The notes: a model not told the origin generated them from the sequence alone. A stretch of DNA of 64,000 bases from Methanolobus sp. (GCF_016278385.1 NZ_JADQBY010000032.1:48058-112057), one strand, 5' to 3'; positions 27,052-38,549 are shown, numbered from the stretch's first letter. Translations and numbers: made by a program.

Positions 27052-28461
27052 ATGCAACCTGACATCAGAACCATACTCGGATCACAGAGAGAAGAAGCTT
27101 CCATACTGGGGTCACTTGATACAAAGGAAAGACTTGAGCGTGTGCTTCGTATCGATAATTACCTCAGGAATGAAAAAAACCTGCAAGGTCTTTATGAGGC
27201 CCTTTACAATGATCTGCGAAAACCAGAGGTAGAGGTCATAGCGACAGAAGTGGGCATTATCCAGTCCCAGATATCCTATATCAAAAAGAATCTGCACAAA
27301 TGGGACCGGGACCATAAAGTCTCCACACCGCTGCCATTGCTTGGGACCCGGTCCTACATTCGTTATGAACCAAAGGGAGTGGTTCTCATTATGTCTCCGT
27401 GGAACTTTCCCCTCAACCTCTCCCTTGTACCTCTGGTCTATGCCATAGCAGCAGGCAATGCAGTTGTCCTAAAGCCAAGTGAAATGTCATCCCATACTTC
27501 AGCCTATATCAGAAAGATGATCACAGAACTGTTCAGGTGGAATGAGGTGGCTGTTGTTGAAGGTGATGCAACGGTAGCGACAAAATTACTGGAACTGCCG
27601 TTCGATCATATATTTTTCACAGGCAGTCCCCATGTTGGAAAAGTTATCATGAGTAAAGCTGCAGAACATCTTACCAGTTTAACCCTGGAGCTTGGAGGAA
27701 AGTCACCTGCTATCATAGATGAGACTGCGAATATTCCACAGATAGCAAGACGCCTTGCATGGGCAAAATCAATCAACTGCGGTCAGACATGTGTTACACC
27801 TGACTATGTAATTATCCATGATTCTAAAAAAAGGGAATTCATTGAAGAGTTCAGGTCATCGATCACAGAACTTTACAACAGTTCAGGTACAGGTACGGAA
27901 AAGTCACCTGATTACTGCAGGATCATAAATCACCGTCATTTCAAGAGGCTTAATTCCCTGTATCAGGATGCAATTGAAAAGAATGCACACCTGCTTACAG
28001 GAGGGAATTTTGAAGAGGAGGAACTGTTCATTTCCCCAACGTTGCTGGACAATATCTCAGAAGATATGAGCATTATGCAGGAAGAGATATTCGGTCCTTT
28101 ACTTCCGGTCATAACCTATAATGACAGGTCAGAAGTGAAGGATATCATCCACAGACATCCGAATCCTCTGATGCTCTATATTGCCAGTCGTGACGGGAAA
28201 AACATCAAATTTTTCATGGATGGAAATCCTGCCGGTGGTACTATTATAAACGACTACATGCTCGGCTACAGCAACCCGAACCTTCCCTTTGGTGGAATAA
28301 ATAACAGTGGTATGGGTAAGTCACTTGGTTTCCATTGCTTTATGGAGTTCTCCAACAAACGAAGTGTCATTCATCGCAAGTGGGGATCACTGGGTCTGAT
28401 ATATCCACCATACAACGACCGTGTACTGTGGATGGTAAAAGCACTGTACAGGTGGATGTGA
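27052..28461 (+). CDS. NAD(P)-dependent aldehyde dehydrogenase (class 3-like)
   Basis: 469 residues from the ATG at 27052; earlier in-frame starts overlap the membrane protein gene. It shows ALDH motifs: MSPWNFPLNLSLVPLVYAIA, FTGSPHVGKVIM, the catalytic Glu in LELGGKSP and the catalytic Cys in NCGQTCVTPDYV, plus EEIFGPLLPVI. The moderate length and PWNFPLNLS/GQTC variants fit the class 3 (fatty aldehyde, coniferyl aldehyde) group. It oxidises an aldehyde to an acid. It is probably co-transcribed with the membrane protein and the SDR. Confidence 0.92.
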   Translation: MQPDIRTILGSQREEASILGSLDTKERLERVLRIDNYLRNEKNLQGLYEALYNDLRKPEVEVIATEVGIIQSQISYIKKNLHKWDRDHKVSTPLPLLGTRSYIRYEPKGVVLIMSPWNFPLNLSLVPLVYAIAAGNAVVLKPSEMSSHTSAYIRKMITELFRWNEVAVVEGDATVATKLLELPFDHIFFTGSPHVGKVIMSKAAEHLTSLTLELGGKSPAIIDETANIPQIARRLAWAKSINCGQTCVTPDYVIIHDSKKREFIEEFRSSITELYNSSGTGTEKSPDYCRIINHRHFKRLNSLYQDAIEKNAHLLTGGNFEEEELFISPTLLDNISEDMSIMQEEIFGPLLPVITYNDRSEVKDIIHRHPNPLMLYIASRDGKNIKFFMDGNPAGGTIINDYMLGYSNPNLPFGGINNSGMGKSLGFHCFMEFSNKRSVIHRKWGSLGLIYPPYNDRVLWMVKALYRWM

Positions 28462-28463
28462 AC

Positions 28464-29354
28464 ATGAAAGAGATAAACAGCGAAAATGATCATGGTACTG
28501 AAAAGTTAAGAAAGACTGTTCTTATCACCGGGGGTGCAGGAGGTATCGGTCAGGAACTTGCAAAGCTCTTTGCACGTGATGGCTACGACCTTGTCTTAGT
28601 TGACAGAGTGAAGGAAGAGCTGAAGCAGGTTAGGGATGCATTACAGGGTATCGACCTGAAAATGCGTATACTGCTGCTGGAGCAGGACCTTACGGAAACG
28701 GATGCTGCCAGCAAGGTCCATGAATTTACCTGTGACCATTCCTTGCGGATTGATGTGCTGGTCAACTGTGCCGGTTTTGGGACCTATGGTTTTGTCAATG
28801 ATATTGATGAGGATAGGGAGCTTGACATGCTGCAACTGCATGTTATCGCGCTCTATCGGATGACACGGCTCTACCTGAAGGAGATGGTAAAGCGCAATGA
28901 TGGAAGGGTTATCAACGTGTCATCAATGTCGGCTTTCCAGCCGAATCCTTATTTTGCTACTTATGGTGCCAGCAAGAGTTTTGTGCTGAACTTTAGCAGA
29001 GCACTGAATTATGAATTGAAAGAGAAGGGACTGAATGTGAGAGTCCTGGCTGTATGTCCCACTGCTGTGAGGGATACGGGATTCAAAGCAGCTGCAGGAA
29101 TGGAACACACAAAGGCGTTCCGTTCATGGATGTCTGTGAATGCCGGTGTTGTTGCACATGATACCTATCTTGCGCTTGACTGTGACAGAGATATTGTGAT
29201 ACCGGGCAGAGGGCTTGGTCTGTTGCAGCGTATCGCCTGCCGTTTGCCTGTGAGCTGGCTGATGAGGATATCACGTTCCGAACTAAGAGAGAACAGCAGG
29301 TTCCTTTCGAGAGAGATGTTCATTTGCTCCCCTGAGAAGGGAGCTGATCAATGA
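28464..29354 (+). CDS. Short-chain dehydrogenase/reductase
   Basis: 296 residues from the ATG at 28464, two bases behind the ALDH stop. It has the nucleotide-binding TGGAGGIGQELAKLFA, the NCAGFGTYG motif, the catalytic Ser in VINVSSMSAF and the catalytic YGASK. The C-terminal extension (RIACRLPVSWLMRISRSELR) matches the SDR group near 3-ketoacyl reductases and DltE-like proteins that act on lipids. It most likely interconverts an alcohol or ketone linked to the ALDH substrate. Confidence 0.9.
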   Translation: MKEINSENDHGTEKLRKTVLITGGAGGIGQELAKLFARDGYDLVLVDRVKEELKQVRDALQGIDLKMRILLLEQDLTETDAASKVHEFTCDHSLRIDVLVNCAGFGTYGFVNDIDEDRELDMLQLHVIALYRMTRLYLKEMVKRNDGRVINVSSMSAFQPNPYFATYGASKSFVLNFSRALNYELKEKGLNVRVLAVCPTAVRDTGFKAAAGMEHTKAFRSWMSVNAGVVAHDTYLALDCDRDIVIPGRGLGLLQRIACRLPVSWLMRISRSELRENSRFLSREMFICSPEKGADQ

Positions 29355-29373
29355 TGTGTTTGAGGTGATTTAA

Positions 29374-30171
29374 ATGGATATTGGATGTAAGGAAAATACA
29401 AAAAATGATGTCTGCGGGAGAAATGATATTAATGTTTCTCTGATACCGGTTTCGAATACAGGTATTAAGAATGGGTGCAAGACCGATTGTCTTATCTGTG
29501 GTAACGAGGTGGATTACATGAGAGAGCCGGTGAATGCCATATGTCATTACTGCGGAGTTGAAGAGAGGACATATTTCGTGTGCAAGGATGGACATTACGT
29601 GTGCAATAGATGCCATACCAGAGATGCCATCGAAATCATCGAGAATATTTGCAGGACCACAGACCTTGCCAACCCCCTGGCAATCGCTGAGACGATTATG
29701 GAGCATCCCTGTATCCATATGCACGGACCGGAACACCATGTTCTTGTTCCGGCTGCCCTTGTGGCTGCCTACCAGAACTACATCGGTGAAAGGGATAAGA
29801 AACCCATAATAGAAGCCATCAAACGAGGAAGTAAGGTCCCCGGAGGATACTGCGGACTGTACGGTGCATGTGGTGCAGGAGTTGGAATTGGAATTGCCAT
29901 GTGCGTGGTACTTGAAGCCACCCCCCTGAAACCTGAGGAAAGGGCACATGCCAACCGGGCTACTTCAAGGACCCTGAACTCCATAGCCTATGCTGGAGGA
30001 GCTCGATGCTGTAAGAAAGCGACCCGTATATCCCTGGAAGAAGGAATGAAGTACCTGTCAGACATGTTCAATCTCAGCTGGTACGAGAAGGCAGATTTCC
30101 ATGTGAAGTGTAATTATACTCAGTATAACAAGGAATGTGACAGGAGTTGCAGGTATCGGAGTGATGTCTGA
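29374..30171 (+). CDS. DUF5714 protein with N-terminal Cys-rich ribbon
   Basis: 265 residues. A metal-binding N-terminus has CLICGNEVDYM, ICHYCGVEERTYFVCKDGHY and VCNRCHTRDAI. A Gly/Cys-rich core follows with PGGYCGLYGACGAGVGIGIA and GGARCCKKATRISLEEG, and the tail has NKECDRSC. This is the DUF5714 pattern, seen alone or fused to methyltransferases in anaerobes; its function is unknown. GAGGTGATT precedes the ATG. It is the last gene of the ALDH/SDR operon. Confidence 0.82.
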   Translation: MDIGCKENTKNDVCGRNDINVSLIPVSNTGIKNGCKTDCLICGNEVDYMREPVNAICHYCGVEERTYFVCKDGHYVCNRCHTRDAIEIIENICRTTDLANPLAIAETIMEHPCIHMHGPEHHVLVPAALVAAYQNYIGERDKKPIIEAIKRGSKVPGGYCGLYGACGAGVGIGIAMCVVLEATPLKPEERAHANRATSRTLNSIAYAGGARCCKKATRISLEEGMKYLSDMFNLSWYEKADFHVKCNYTQYNKECDRSCRYRSDV

Positions 30172-30296
30172 ATTCTGTCTTTTTTCAGAAGATTTCATTT
30201 ATCTTTTTTTATTGTGATCCTTTGTTTATGGTGGGAGAATGAGAGAGTGATAAAATTCCATTTTGATAAACACAGTTATTTGGTTCGTATTATAGT

Positions 30297-30324
30297 AGCA
30301 ATACTATTTTGGGATATAGGTAAC
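30297..30324 (+). repeat. 28-bp repeat, arm of an IS/MITE-like element
   Basis: AGCAATACTATTTTGGGATA followed by TAGGTAAC. It recurs with one mismatch at 32410-32437, where an inverted arm is also present. The nearest inverted arm begins at 32391, so the pair brackets the fasciclin locus. Confidence 0.7.
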
Positions 30325-30834
30325 AAGAAAAAACGGAACCTCCTTAATAAAAAGTATATGTATGTCTAAATATACAAAAATATTTACTACAAAAATCTGA
30401 GTTATTGATAGAAATTATTATTTGCAATATTTGTTTTAAAAACATTAAAGATATTAAATGACTACATTCATTTAAAATTTATGCAGTCGATGGAGAAACT
30501 AACATTTTTTTCAAGTATAGAACAATTAATAATAACATAATTAAAATGCTAGTAAGTTAAAAATTCTATTTTAGTAATTGATCAAAATCAATTTTCTTTT
30601 TCATATAGTGACCTTAAAACTAACTTGAAATCAGATTCCTTATAGTAACCTATCCTTAGTTATATAATCAATATTATATTTTATATATAAGATATATACT
30701 TGCAATATATATTGGGTAAAATTAATAGACAAACTAGTAACTATTAGAAATATATATATTCTATAGAAGAACACATTAGTTATTGATTAGCAAAAAGCGA
30801 TCAAATTTCAATAGAAACATAAGGAGTGGAGTAA
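30325..30834 (+). other. Very AT-rich intergenic region before the fasciclin lipoprotein
   Basis: 510 bp with no gene visible. A TATA-like run near 30749-30764 (TATATATATTCTATAG) about 80 bp before the ATG is the probable promoter of the fasciclin gene. Several other TATA-like runs make the choice uncertain. Confidence 0.5.
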
Positions 30835-31773
30835 ATGAAATTGTTTAAGATTTTAGTATGTTTGCTTATTGCAACAACTTTACTTATATCAGGTTGCGCA
30901 GAGCAAAAACCCGAAGAGGATATGGTCAATGAAGAAATGGACATTGTAGAGACTGCAGTAGCTGCAGGTTCATTTAATACGCTGGTGACTGCACTTCAGG
31001 CAACAGGACTTGATGAGACCTTAATCGGTGAAGGACCATTTACCGTATTTGCACCAACTGATGAAGCATTTGAGGCATTACCAGAAGGCACACTTGAAGC
31101 ATTGTTAAATGATAAGGAAGCACTTACAGCTATACTTACCTACCATGTAGTTGAAGGAGAAGTAATGTCAACTAATCTGTCAGATATGATGGCGCTTAAA
31201 ACAGTACAAGGCGAAGAGATTATCGTACATATAACCGACGGAAATGTAATGGTTGATGATGCAAACGTAGTACAGGCGGATATTGAAGCCAGTAATGGAG
31301 TGATTCATGCAATTGACAAGGTCATATTACCACCTTCAATGATGGAAGAAGAGGAAATGGACATTGTAGAGACTGCAGTAGCTGCAGGTTCATTTAATAC
31401 ACTGGTGACTGCACTTCAGGCAACAGGACTTGATGAGACCTTAAGCGGCGAAGGACCATTTACCGTATTTGCACCAACCGATGAAGCATTTGAGGCATTA
31501 CCAGAAGGCACACTTGAAGGCTTGCTGGAAGATAAGGAAGCACTTACATCCGTACTTACATACCACGTAGTTGCAGGAGAAGCAATGTCAGGTGATTTGT
31601 CAGATATGATGGCCCTAAAAACAGTACAGGGTGAAGAGGTTGTAATATACATAACCGATGGAAATGTAATGGTCAATGACGCAAATGTAGTTCAGGCAGA
31701 TATAGAAACAAGTAATGGGGTAATTCACGTCATAGACAAGGTTATACTACCACCTTCTATGACAAAGGAATAG
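30835..31773 (+). CDS. Lipoprotein with two near-identical fasciclin (FAS1) domains
   Basis: 312 residues. A type II signal peptide with lipobox LLISGC (Cys 21) is followed by two FAS1 domains at about 36-168 and 176-308. Both contain the FAS1 H1 motif [20 protein letters not shown] and the H2 region LTYHVV, with [15 protein letters not shown] or [15 protein letters not shown] closing the domain. FAS1 domains mediate adhesion at cell surfaces. The domains arose from an in-frame duplication with a 420-bp period that is still almost identical in DNA. AAGGAGTGGAG precedes the ATG, and a T-rich run follows the stop. Confidence 0.92.
   Translation: MKLFKILVCLLIATTLLISGCAEQKPEEDMVNEEMDIVETAVAAGSFNTLVTALQATGLDETLIGEGPFTVFAPTDEAFEALPEGTLEALLNDKEALTAILTYHVVEGEVMSTNLSDMMALKTVQGEEIIVHITDGNVMVDDANVVQADIEASNGVIHAIDKVILPPSMMEEEEMDIVETAVAAGSFNTLVTALQATGLDETLSGEGPFTVFAPTDEAFEALPEGTLEGLLEDKEALTSVLTYHVVAGEAMSGDLSDMMALKTVQGEEVVIYITDGNVMVNDANVVQADIETSNGVIHVIDKVILPPSMTKE
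30934..31771 (+). repeat. Two direct 420-bp repeats inside the fasciclin gene
   Basis: The units start at 30934 and 31354 with the same GAAATGGACATTGTAGAGAC and remain identical for long stretches. The difference is 420 bp, or 140 codons. Confidence 0.9.
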
Positions 31774-31899
31774 GTTTAAACTACCTATTTTTCTTTTTTT
31801 ATTGATGTAGTGTGAATTTGTAGAAATCGTGGATTTGTTTTTAATTTTTAGACGAAAGTTGAGTAATAAGTTTTTGAACTTTATTGACAAGAGAAAACA

Positions 31900-32390
31900 T
31901 AAAAGATGGATATTCTTATCTAAAAGATAGAAATCAAACCGTTAAGATATGGTCAGATGCTAGCATTTATGGTGCTATTAGTATCGGGTCATTGCACAGT
32001 TGTTCATATTGCTGATGCGATATCGGTTCAATGAACTCAAGCATAAGTCCACAAAATTCATAAAAAAAAGCTTATTGAATTTGACAGTTACCGTAGATTT
32101 GATGAAAGATAGGTCGAAAAAGGACATTTACGCCAACTTTGATTCTATAAATACACTGATTTTAAGGCAAAAAAGGTAAAATCGTAGAAATTGGCTTGAA
32201 ATTATTTAAACTGTCACATGGTTTTTCCTGACAAAAAAATGAAAAATTTGGGTTTCAAGAGAAGACATTTTCTTCATCAAGGAGTGAAAACTGTCAAACT
32301 TGGTTTAATATATAATTTAAACATATACTATTTACTTTCAATTAGTTCTTTTCATAACAAATTTAGCTTTATTATTAAAAGTTCTGTTTT
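31900..32390 (+). pseudogene. Probable degenerate transposase remnant
   Basis: A short frame near 31940-32030 reads LRYGQMLAFMVLLVSGHCTV before a stop. In the next frame ELKHKSTKFIKKSLLNL and SKKDIYANFDSINTLIL follow. The pattern resembles the N-terminus of IS4/IS701-type transposases, with the inverted repeat at 32397-32436 immediately downstream. Several stops and frame changes exclude function. The family assignment is weak. Confidence 0.35.
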
Positions 32391-32437
32391 TTCTGCTTAC
32401 CTATATCCCAGCAATGCTATTTTGGGATATAGGTAAC
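32391..32437. repeat. 14-bp perfect inverted repeat, IS/MITE end
   Basis: TTACCTATATCCCA (32397-32410) and TGGGATATAGGTAA (32423-32436) flank a 12-nt loop. The right arm and loop repeat the 30297 element. TTCTGCTTACC plus ATATCCC recurs at 52026-52045. Confidence 0.75.
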
Positions 32438-32617
32438 TGTAATTTTTTGTACGCCTTTGATCGCTTAACCTCAAAAAGATGTGAGAATATATTTATAGAG
32501 GTAAAAATAAATTATATGGTAATCAGGGGTGGCGTAATTAGTAATTTAGTTTAGCTTGAGTATTTGGACTTCGATTTATTTAAATGTGCTCAATTAACAA
32601 AATAGGGGAGTGGAATA

Positions 32618-32767
32618 ATGAGTGAAAATAGTTCATCCTTAGCTACTGCATTAGGGATTATGGTCGCTGATGAACAGAATTCTCTGACAGTCAGCACCAT
32701 ATTTCACACTCAAAAAGTGCGACGTTCTTCCAGTGTTCTTTTAAGTCCCCATTGCCACAAAGATTGA
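32618..32767 (+). pseudogene. N-terminal stub of a monofunctional heme catalase
   Basis: A 49-codon frame with a strong GGGGAGTGG ribosome-binding site. Its first 25 residues, MSENSSSLATALGIMVADEQ then NSLT, align with the conserved catalase start (LTTAaGiPVaDnQNSLTAGprGP). The similarity ends at NSLT and the rest is unrelated up to a TGA. It lies 37 bp before katG. I interpret it as the 5' end of a native catalase gene lost when katG arrived. It is not expected to be active. Confidence 0.55.
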
Positions 32768-32776
32768 CCGATATAA

Positions 32777-34996
<2,220 letters not shown>

Positions 34997-35072
34997 TTGT
35001 GGCATCAACGTCTCCGAGGGCTTTTAAAGCATATTTTGAGTGCTCGCGGAGGCTATCAATACATATGAGCAA

Positions 35073-35107
35073 GGCGTTTCAATACGATCTGAAACGCCGC
35101 CCTTTCT
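35073..35107 (+). terminator. 9-bp hairpin terminator after katG
   Basis: GGCGTTTCA (35073-35081) and TGAAACGCC (35090-35098) form a perfect stem followed by GCCCTTTCTT. Confidence 0.7.
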
Positions 35108-35233
35108 TATTAACCACCAACAGTGATATGGATAAACTACCTGTTACTATTGAGATTACTTGTTATTTACATATGTGGAGTACGTAATTGGTTTTACAGG
35201 CCGTTAAAAGGTTACTGTATTTGGAAAGCCTGC

Positions 35234-35518
35234 GCTTGCAATAGACTTACAGAGGATTTTGAAAAACTGAAGAAGGCAAAGACCATTAAGAAAATAATGG
35301 GTGTTGAAGGTGGTGCTGCCTACAAGTACTGGAATAAGGTTAACAAGGCTATTCCTGAAGAACATGATTTTTGTGCTAGGATAGCCCAATACAAAAACGC
35401 AGCAGGAGCAGGAAATAAGACTAATGTGCTAATTAATTATGGTCAGGCTCTCCTTAAAGCTGATGTCAAAGAGCCAAAAAATAAAAACTTCTATAAACAT
35501 CAGGCTTTCATCATATGA
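35234..35518 (+). pseudogene. cas1: Central fragment of CRISPR integrase Cas1
   Basis: The frame encodes FEKLKKAKTIKKIMGVEGG, AAYKYWNKVNKAIPEEHDF and NKTNVLINYGQALLKADV. This matches the central part of Cas1: the metal-binding Glu in (M)GvEG.aA..YW, then NalLNYGYaiL. Downstream, the expected second half with the catalytic His and Glu/Asp is missing and the frame ends at 35518. Upstream residues show no Cas1 N-domain. There is no Cas2 or array beside it. A reverse-strand C-terminal Cas1 fragment lies 2 kb away at 37464-37781. Confidence 0.65.
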
Positions 35519-35700
35519 CCTGTAGGTAGCATGTCATCTGAAGGTGCAACGCCATTCTCTTTTCTGTAAATTTTTCTTTTGCACGCTTCCATTTTTGTAC
35601 CTTTACAATACATTGCAATAAAACCTTTACAAGCACTTTCTTTGTTTGACTGGTGTTTTTTAAAAAACCCACATTTCGAAAGTAATTCACATTCTGTCAT
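35500..35700 (-). CDS. Small Cys-rich protein (CELL..C.FF family)
   Basis: 66 residues from the ATG at 35700, with GGTGAT upstream; a start four codons earlier is possible. The sequence MTECELLSKCGFFKKHQSN, then AMYCKGTKMEACKRK and APSDDMLPTGHM, matches a widespread family of small uncharacterised proteins (pattern CelL.kCpFF.......yC.g....C.R......P..l.P.g). Four Cys suggest metal binding. It is convergent with and slightly overlaps the Cas1 fragment. A TATA-like ATATATATT lies near 35750. Confidence 0.7.
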   Translation of the reverse strand: MTECELLSKCGFFKKHQSNKESACKGFIAMYCKGTKMEACKRKIYRKENGVAPSDDMLPTGHMMKA

Positions 35701-35874
35701 TTTAATCACCATTTGTTAAATAATATTATTTTCTCAATATAATACTAATAGCATATATATTTTTTTAGTAACAGTGTTAACCGATGCTGATTTATTAGGA
35801 AAGTGTCTTTTGCACATTTATTATTTGAATAGATACATTATATCAACCTCCTCACAGCAAGAATGTTCAAATTA

Positions 35875-36328
35875 AGATTTCCATTCTTTCTTATTCGCTG
35901 CTTAATCTCCTGAAAACCTACTCCTAAAAACTCCCAGAGCTTCAGCCCTTGATTGTGCCATATTGAGAATCTTACTCATTATCTCTTGCTTATTGTCAAA
36001 TTCCTGAGCCTTCTTCACATCAAGAGCCTACTCATCTATGTTATTGGCTTCCTTGCCTATGTAAACAACAGAATAAGCATGAACATGCTTTCTTTCAAGT
36101 ATTCCAATATCCCCATCAAACTTTGATTCAGGATGATTAGCGTATTCTATAATTGTCTTGCTCAGTTGCTTGAAATAGTAAGATTCCTGCTTGATCTCCC
36201 CATGATTTCCCTTTATTGATCTTATCAAACCTATGTAACACATTAGGAGTACTGACAGCACGCTTAGTGATAACATACACATTAGAATACTTCTCTTCAA
36301 TATCAAGCTCTGAGATAAACCCCATAGT
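35875..36328 (-). pseudogene. Broken copy of a repeated hypothetical gene
   Basis: The reverse strand starts MGFISELDIEEKYSNVYVIT and TPNVLHRFDKI, shifts frame near 36215, and continues YYFKQLSKTIIEYANHPESK, FDGDIGILERKHVH and VVYIGKEANNIDE. A stop then interrupts ALDVKKAQEFDNKQEIMSK and ILNMAQSRAEALGV. Related segments occur at 49636-49974 (forward) and 44245-44350 (reverse). The family is unknown to me. At least one frameshift and two nonsense codons make this copy inactive. Confidence 0.7.
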
Positions 36329-36516
36329 GCAACTTAAAGAGATCTTCCCACAACTCCAGCCGTTCCCTTAATGTGCGTTTCGGGCAAATACCAATCAAAT
36401 AAGGTATTTACAACTTGATAAAAATATTTCTTCTTGATTAACACCCAGCCCTATAAGCATAATTCTAAATGCAATTCTAACTGTTAGTGGGTGATTAGAT
36501 CATTTTATAATCATTG

Positions 36517-37494
36517 ATGCATATATACCTTGAACTCATGATCGATTACATATTTGTTTTGATAGGTCTTGCATTGCTATACAAAGGAGCAGACTGGTTT
36601 GTTGAAGGTGCATCAGCTCTTGCTAAGTATTTCGGAATATCCTCATTGGTAATCGGATTAACTGTTGTTGCATTCGGAACTTCGATGCCCGAACTCGTCG
36701 TTAATTTCTTTGCTTCAATTCAAGGAAACAGTGACGTAGCGTTTGGTAATATCGTTGGAAGCAATATTATCAATATGTTGCTAATTCTTGGCTTGACAGG
36801 AGTAATTACTCCCATACTTGTTCAAAAGTCAAGCGTTTGGAAAGAAATACCATTTGCTTTACTTGCTGTCCTTGTCTTAGCAACAATGTCTAACAAAATG
36901 TTGCTGGCAAGTGACTCAGGAAATATCCTTACGAGAGCTGACGGAATACTATTACTCTTTTTCTTTTCAATTTTTCTGTATTACATATTTGAAACGATTA
37001 AAAATAGCACAAATGAATCATCTGATTCCATTAAGGAACATTCCGTTGCAAAAATTTCATTTATGCTTATTGCCGGATTTATCTTTTTAGTTATAGGAGG
37101 GAAGCTGACTGTTGATGGTGCAGTGTCCATTGCAAGACAAATGGGAATAAGCGAGTTTCTCATATCGTCAACAATCGTTGCTGCAGGTACCTCACTTCCG
37201 GAGTTAGTTACATCAATCACTGCAGCTCTCAAAAAAGAGATGGATATATCTGTTGGCAATATCCTTGGCTCAAATATTTTCAATATATTTTTCATTATGG
37301 GAGTTTCCGCAACAATATCTCCTCTGACAGTACCAATCGGTATCAATGTAGACTTAATTGTTTTAGCAATTGCAACATTGTTGTTCTTTGTCTTCATGTT
37401 TACAGGAAAGAAGCATAAATTTGAAAGATGGGAAGCCCTAATTTTCTTGGTTATTTATGTAACTTATACCCTTTTTATCATACACAGGGGTTGA
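36517..37494 (+). CDS. Calcium/sodium antiporter (CaCA family, YrbG-like)
   Basis: 325 residues with about ten TM helices in two inverted halves. The alpha repeats are intact: GTSMPELVVNFFASIQGN with GNIVGSNIINMLLILG in the first half, and GTSLPELVTSITAALKKE with GNILGSNIFNIFFIMG in the second. It exchanges Ca2+ (or other cations) for Na+ or H+ across the membrane. The start is uncertain: ATG at 36517 or 36538. A TATA-like GCATATATACC overlaps the first choice, which favours the later ATG or a leaderless message. Confidence 0.92.
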   Translation: MHIYLELMIDYIFVLIGLALLYKGADWFVEGASALAKYFGISSLVIGLTVVAFGTSMPELVVNFFASIQGNSDVAFGNIVGSNIINMLLILGLTGVITPILVQKSSVWKEIPFALLAVLVLATMSNKMLLASDSGNILTRADGILLLFFFSIFLYYIFETIKNSTNESSDSIKEHSVAKISFMLIAGFIFLVIGGKLTVDGAVSIARQMGISEFLISSTIVAAGTSLPELVTSITAALKKEMDISVGNILGSNIFNIFFIMGVSATISPLTVPIGINVDLIVLAIATLLFFVFMFTGKKHKFERWEALIFLVIYVTYTLFIIHRG

Positions 37495-37781
37495 GATAAA
37501 ATGGTCCCGGGTGCTTCAATCAGACTGATAACCGATAAATCAACAAGGAATCTGAAAGTCTCTTGCAAATCATAGGCTAAACTGTTCTTGCTTGGATTCA
37601 TCTCATGCAAGAACCCGATATGAGCATCAAGACCAAACGCATTGATTGCTCGTAAGCACTCAGCTTCAAAACTTTCAAGTATTCCTGCATCTCTATCAAG
37701 CTTTGAGTCAAAACGGCTAAATATAGTGTTTTTAAAGGATAAATAAAAAATATAGGTCCATATTGTTGAAATCGTGCTCAT
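37464..37781 (-). pseudogene. cas1: C-terminal fragment of CRISPR integrase Cas1 fused to unrelated sequence
   Basis: Residues about 40-90 read AECLRAINAFGLDAHIGFLH, EMNPSKNSLAYDLQETFRFL and VDLSVISLIE. That is the C-terminal half of the Cas1 catalytic domain, including the metal-binding His (GFLHE) and the acidic residues of DLqE.fR.LVD. The preceding residues, FDSKLDRDAGILESF, resemble the repeated family of 35875-36328 rather than Cas1. The ORF overlaps the antiporter end by 31 bp. It lacks the N-domain and the first catalytic Glu, so it cannot integrate spacers. Confidence 0.7.
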
Positions 37782-37860
37782 GAAGAACGAAAAATGACAT
37801 GATACACTCTAAGTTGATTAGAATAGTTAGAAAGGTGGTCACAAGGTGTTGAAGGTTATT

Positions 37861-38040
37861 ACGGGATCGGGTTTTATCCCGTCCTGAATTTCACTTCATT
37901 TCAGCTAGCGGTGATGAAGCGTCTTGATGAACGAGCTTTATCTCGTTCCTAATTGAATTTTGCTTCATTCAAATCATGCGTAAATGAAGTTTGTTGTGGT
38001 ACGGTTTCACTTTCGTCCCCTTCCAGAATGTTGCCTCATT
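37861..38040. repeat. Three tandem units of about 68 nt with covarying stem-loops
   Basis: The units start near 37861, 37929 and 37998. Stem 1 is ACGGGAT/ATCCCGT in the first, GAACGAG/CTCGTTC in the second and GGTACG/CGTCCC (one mismatch) in the third, so both arms change together. In units 1 and 2 a second stem, CTTCAT/ATGAAG, follows at the same distance. There are no long open frames. The units lie 80 bp from the C-terminal Cas1 fragment. Confidence 0.65.
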
Positions 38041-38450
38041 TTAGAGCTTACTCCCTCATGACCAAGTGTAAATATGTACGTTATAATATAAGCAACTAGC
38101 GGTCAGGTAACTGTTAATTATTTGAGGATGAACATCCAAACCTCAAGTTAATGTCTCTTAATTTTAACTATAACTGGAAAACGATGAGATTTCCTACTTC
38201 TTAGTACTTTCATTGGTCACGTATGAGAATAAAATGGAAGTAAAGTACTTGAATAACCGATCAAAATTCACGACGTGCCATTTGAAAAAGATATTGTGAG
38301 AGAACATATCTCACAAACATCCTTTTGCTATTAATTTTGACCTTAACCAATCATTGAATGAAAGAGAGTTCGCACGACATCGATAATGAGTATCGACAGA
38401 TAGAAAAACAACTATCATTCAGCAATGGTTGCATAAAATACATAATCATA
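38041..38450. other. Intergenic stretch with no recognisable gene
   Basis: About 410 bp. I see only short frames interrupted by stops and some short inverted repeats such as GTGAGAGAACATATCTCAC near 38300. No RNA gene is recognised. Confidence 0.4.
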
Positions 38451-38549
38451 TCACTTGTTTCTATTTTTGACATCTCTCAGTTTGACCCCATGTAAAACAG
38501 GTGGCAATGGTGAGGGAGTGAATACTCGTTCTTCATTTTTTTCAGACAT
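38451..38549 (-). CDS. Possible 32-residue small protein or gene stub
   Basis: The ATG at 38549 follows AAAAAGGAG at good spacing and encodes MSEKNEERVFTPSPLPPV then LHGVKLRDVKNRNK. The strong ribosome-binding site and start suggest a formerly real gene start. No homologous family is recognised. It may be a truncated 5' end, like the catalase stub. Confidence 0.3.
   Translation of the reverse strand: MSEKNEERVFTPSPLPPVLHGVKLRDVKNRNK

Noticed and set aside
29320..29949. Reverse open frame of 209 codons
   Set aside because: Lies opposite the DUF5714 gene, which has clear Cys motifs and a ribosome-binding site; the reverse frame shows no motif.
37861..38040. Active CRISPR array
   Set aside because: The units have the right period but low identity between repeats, and no cas operon is present; reported instead as structured tandem units.
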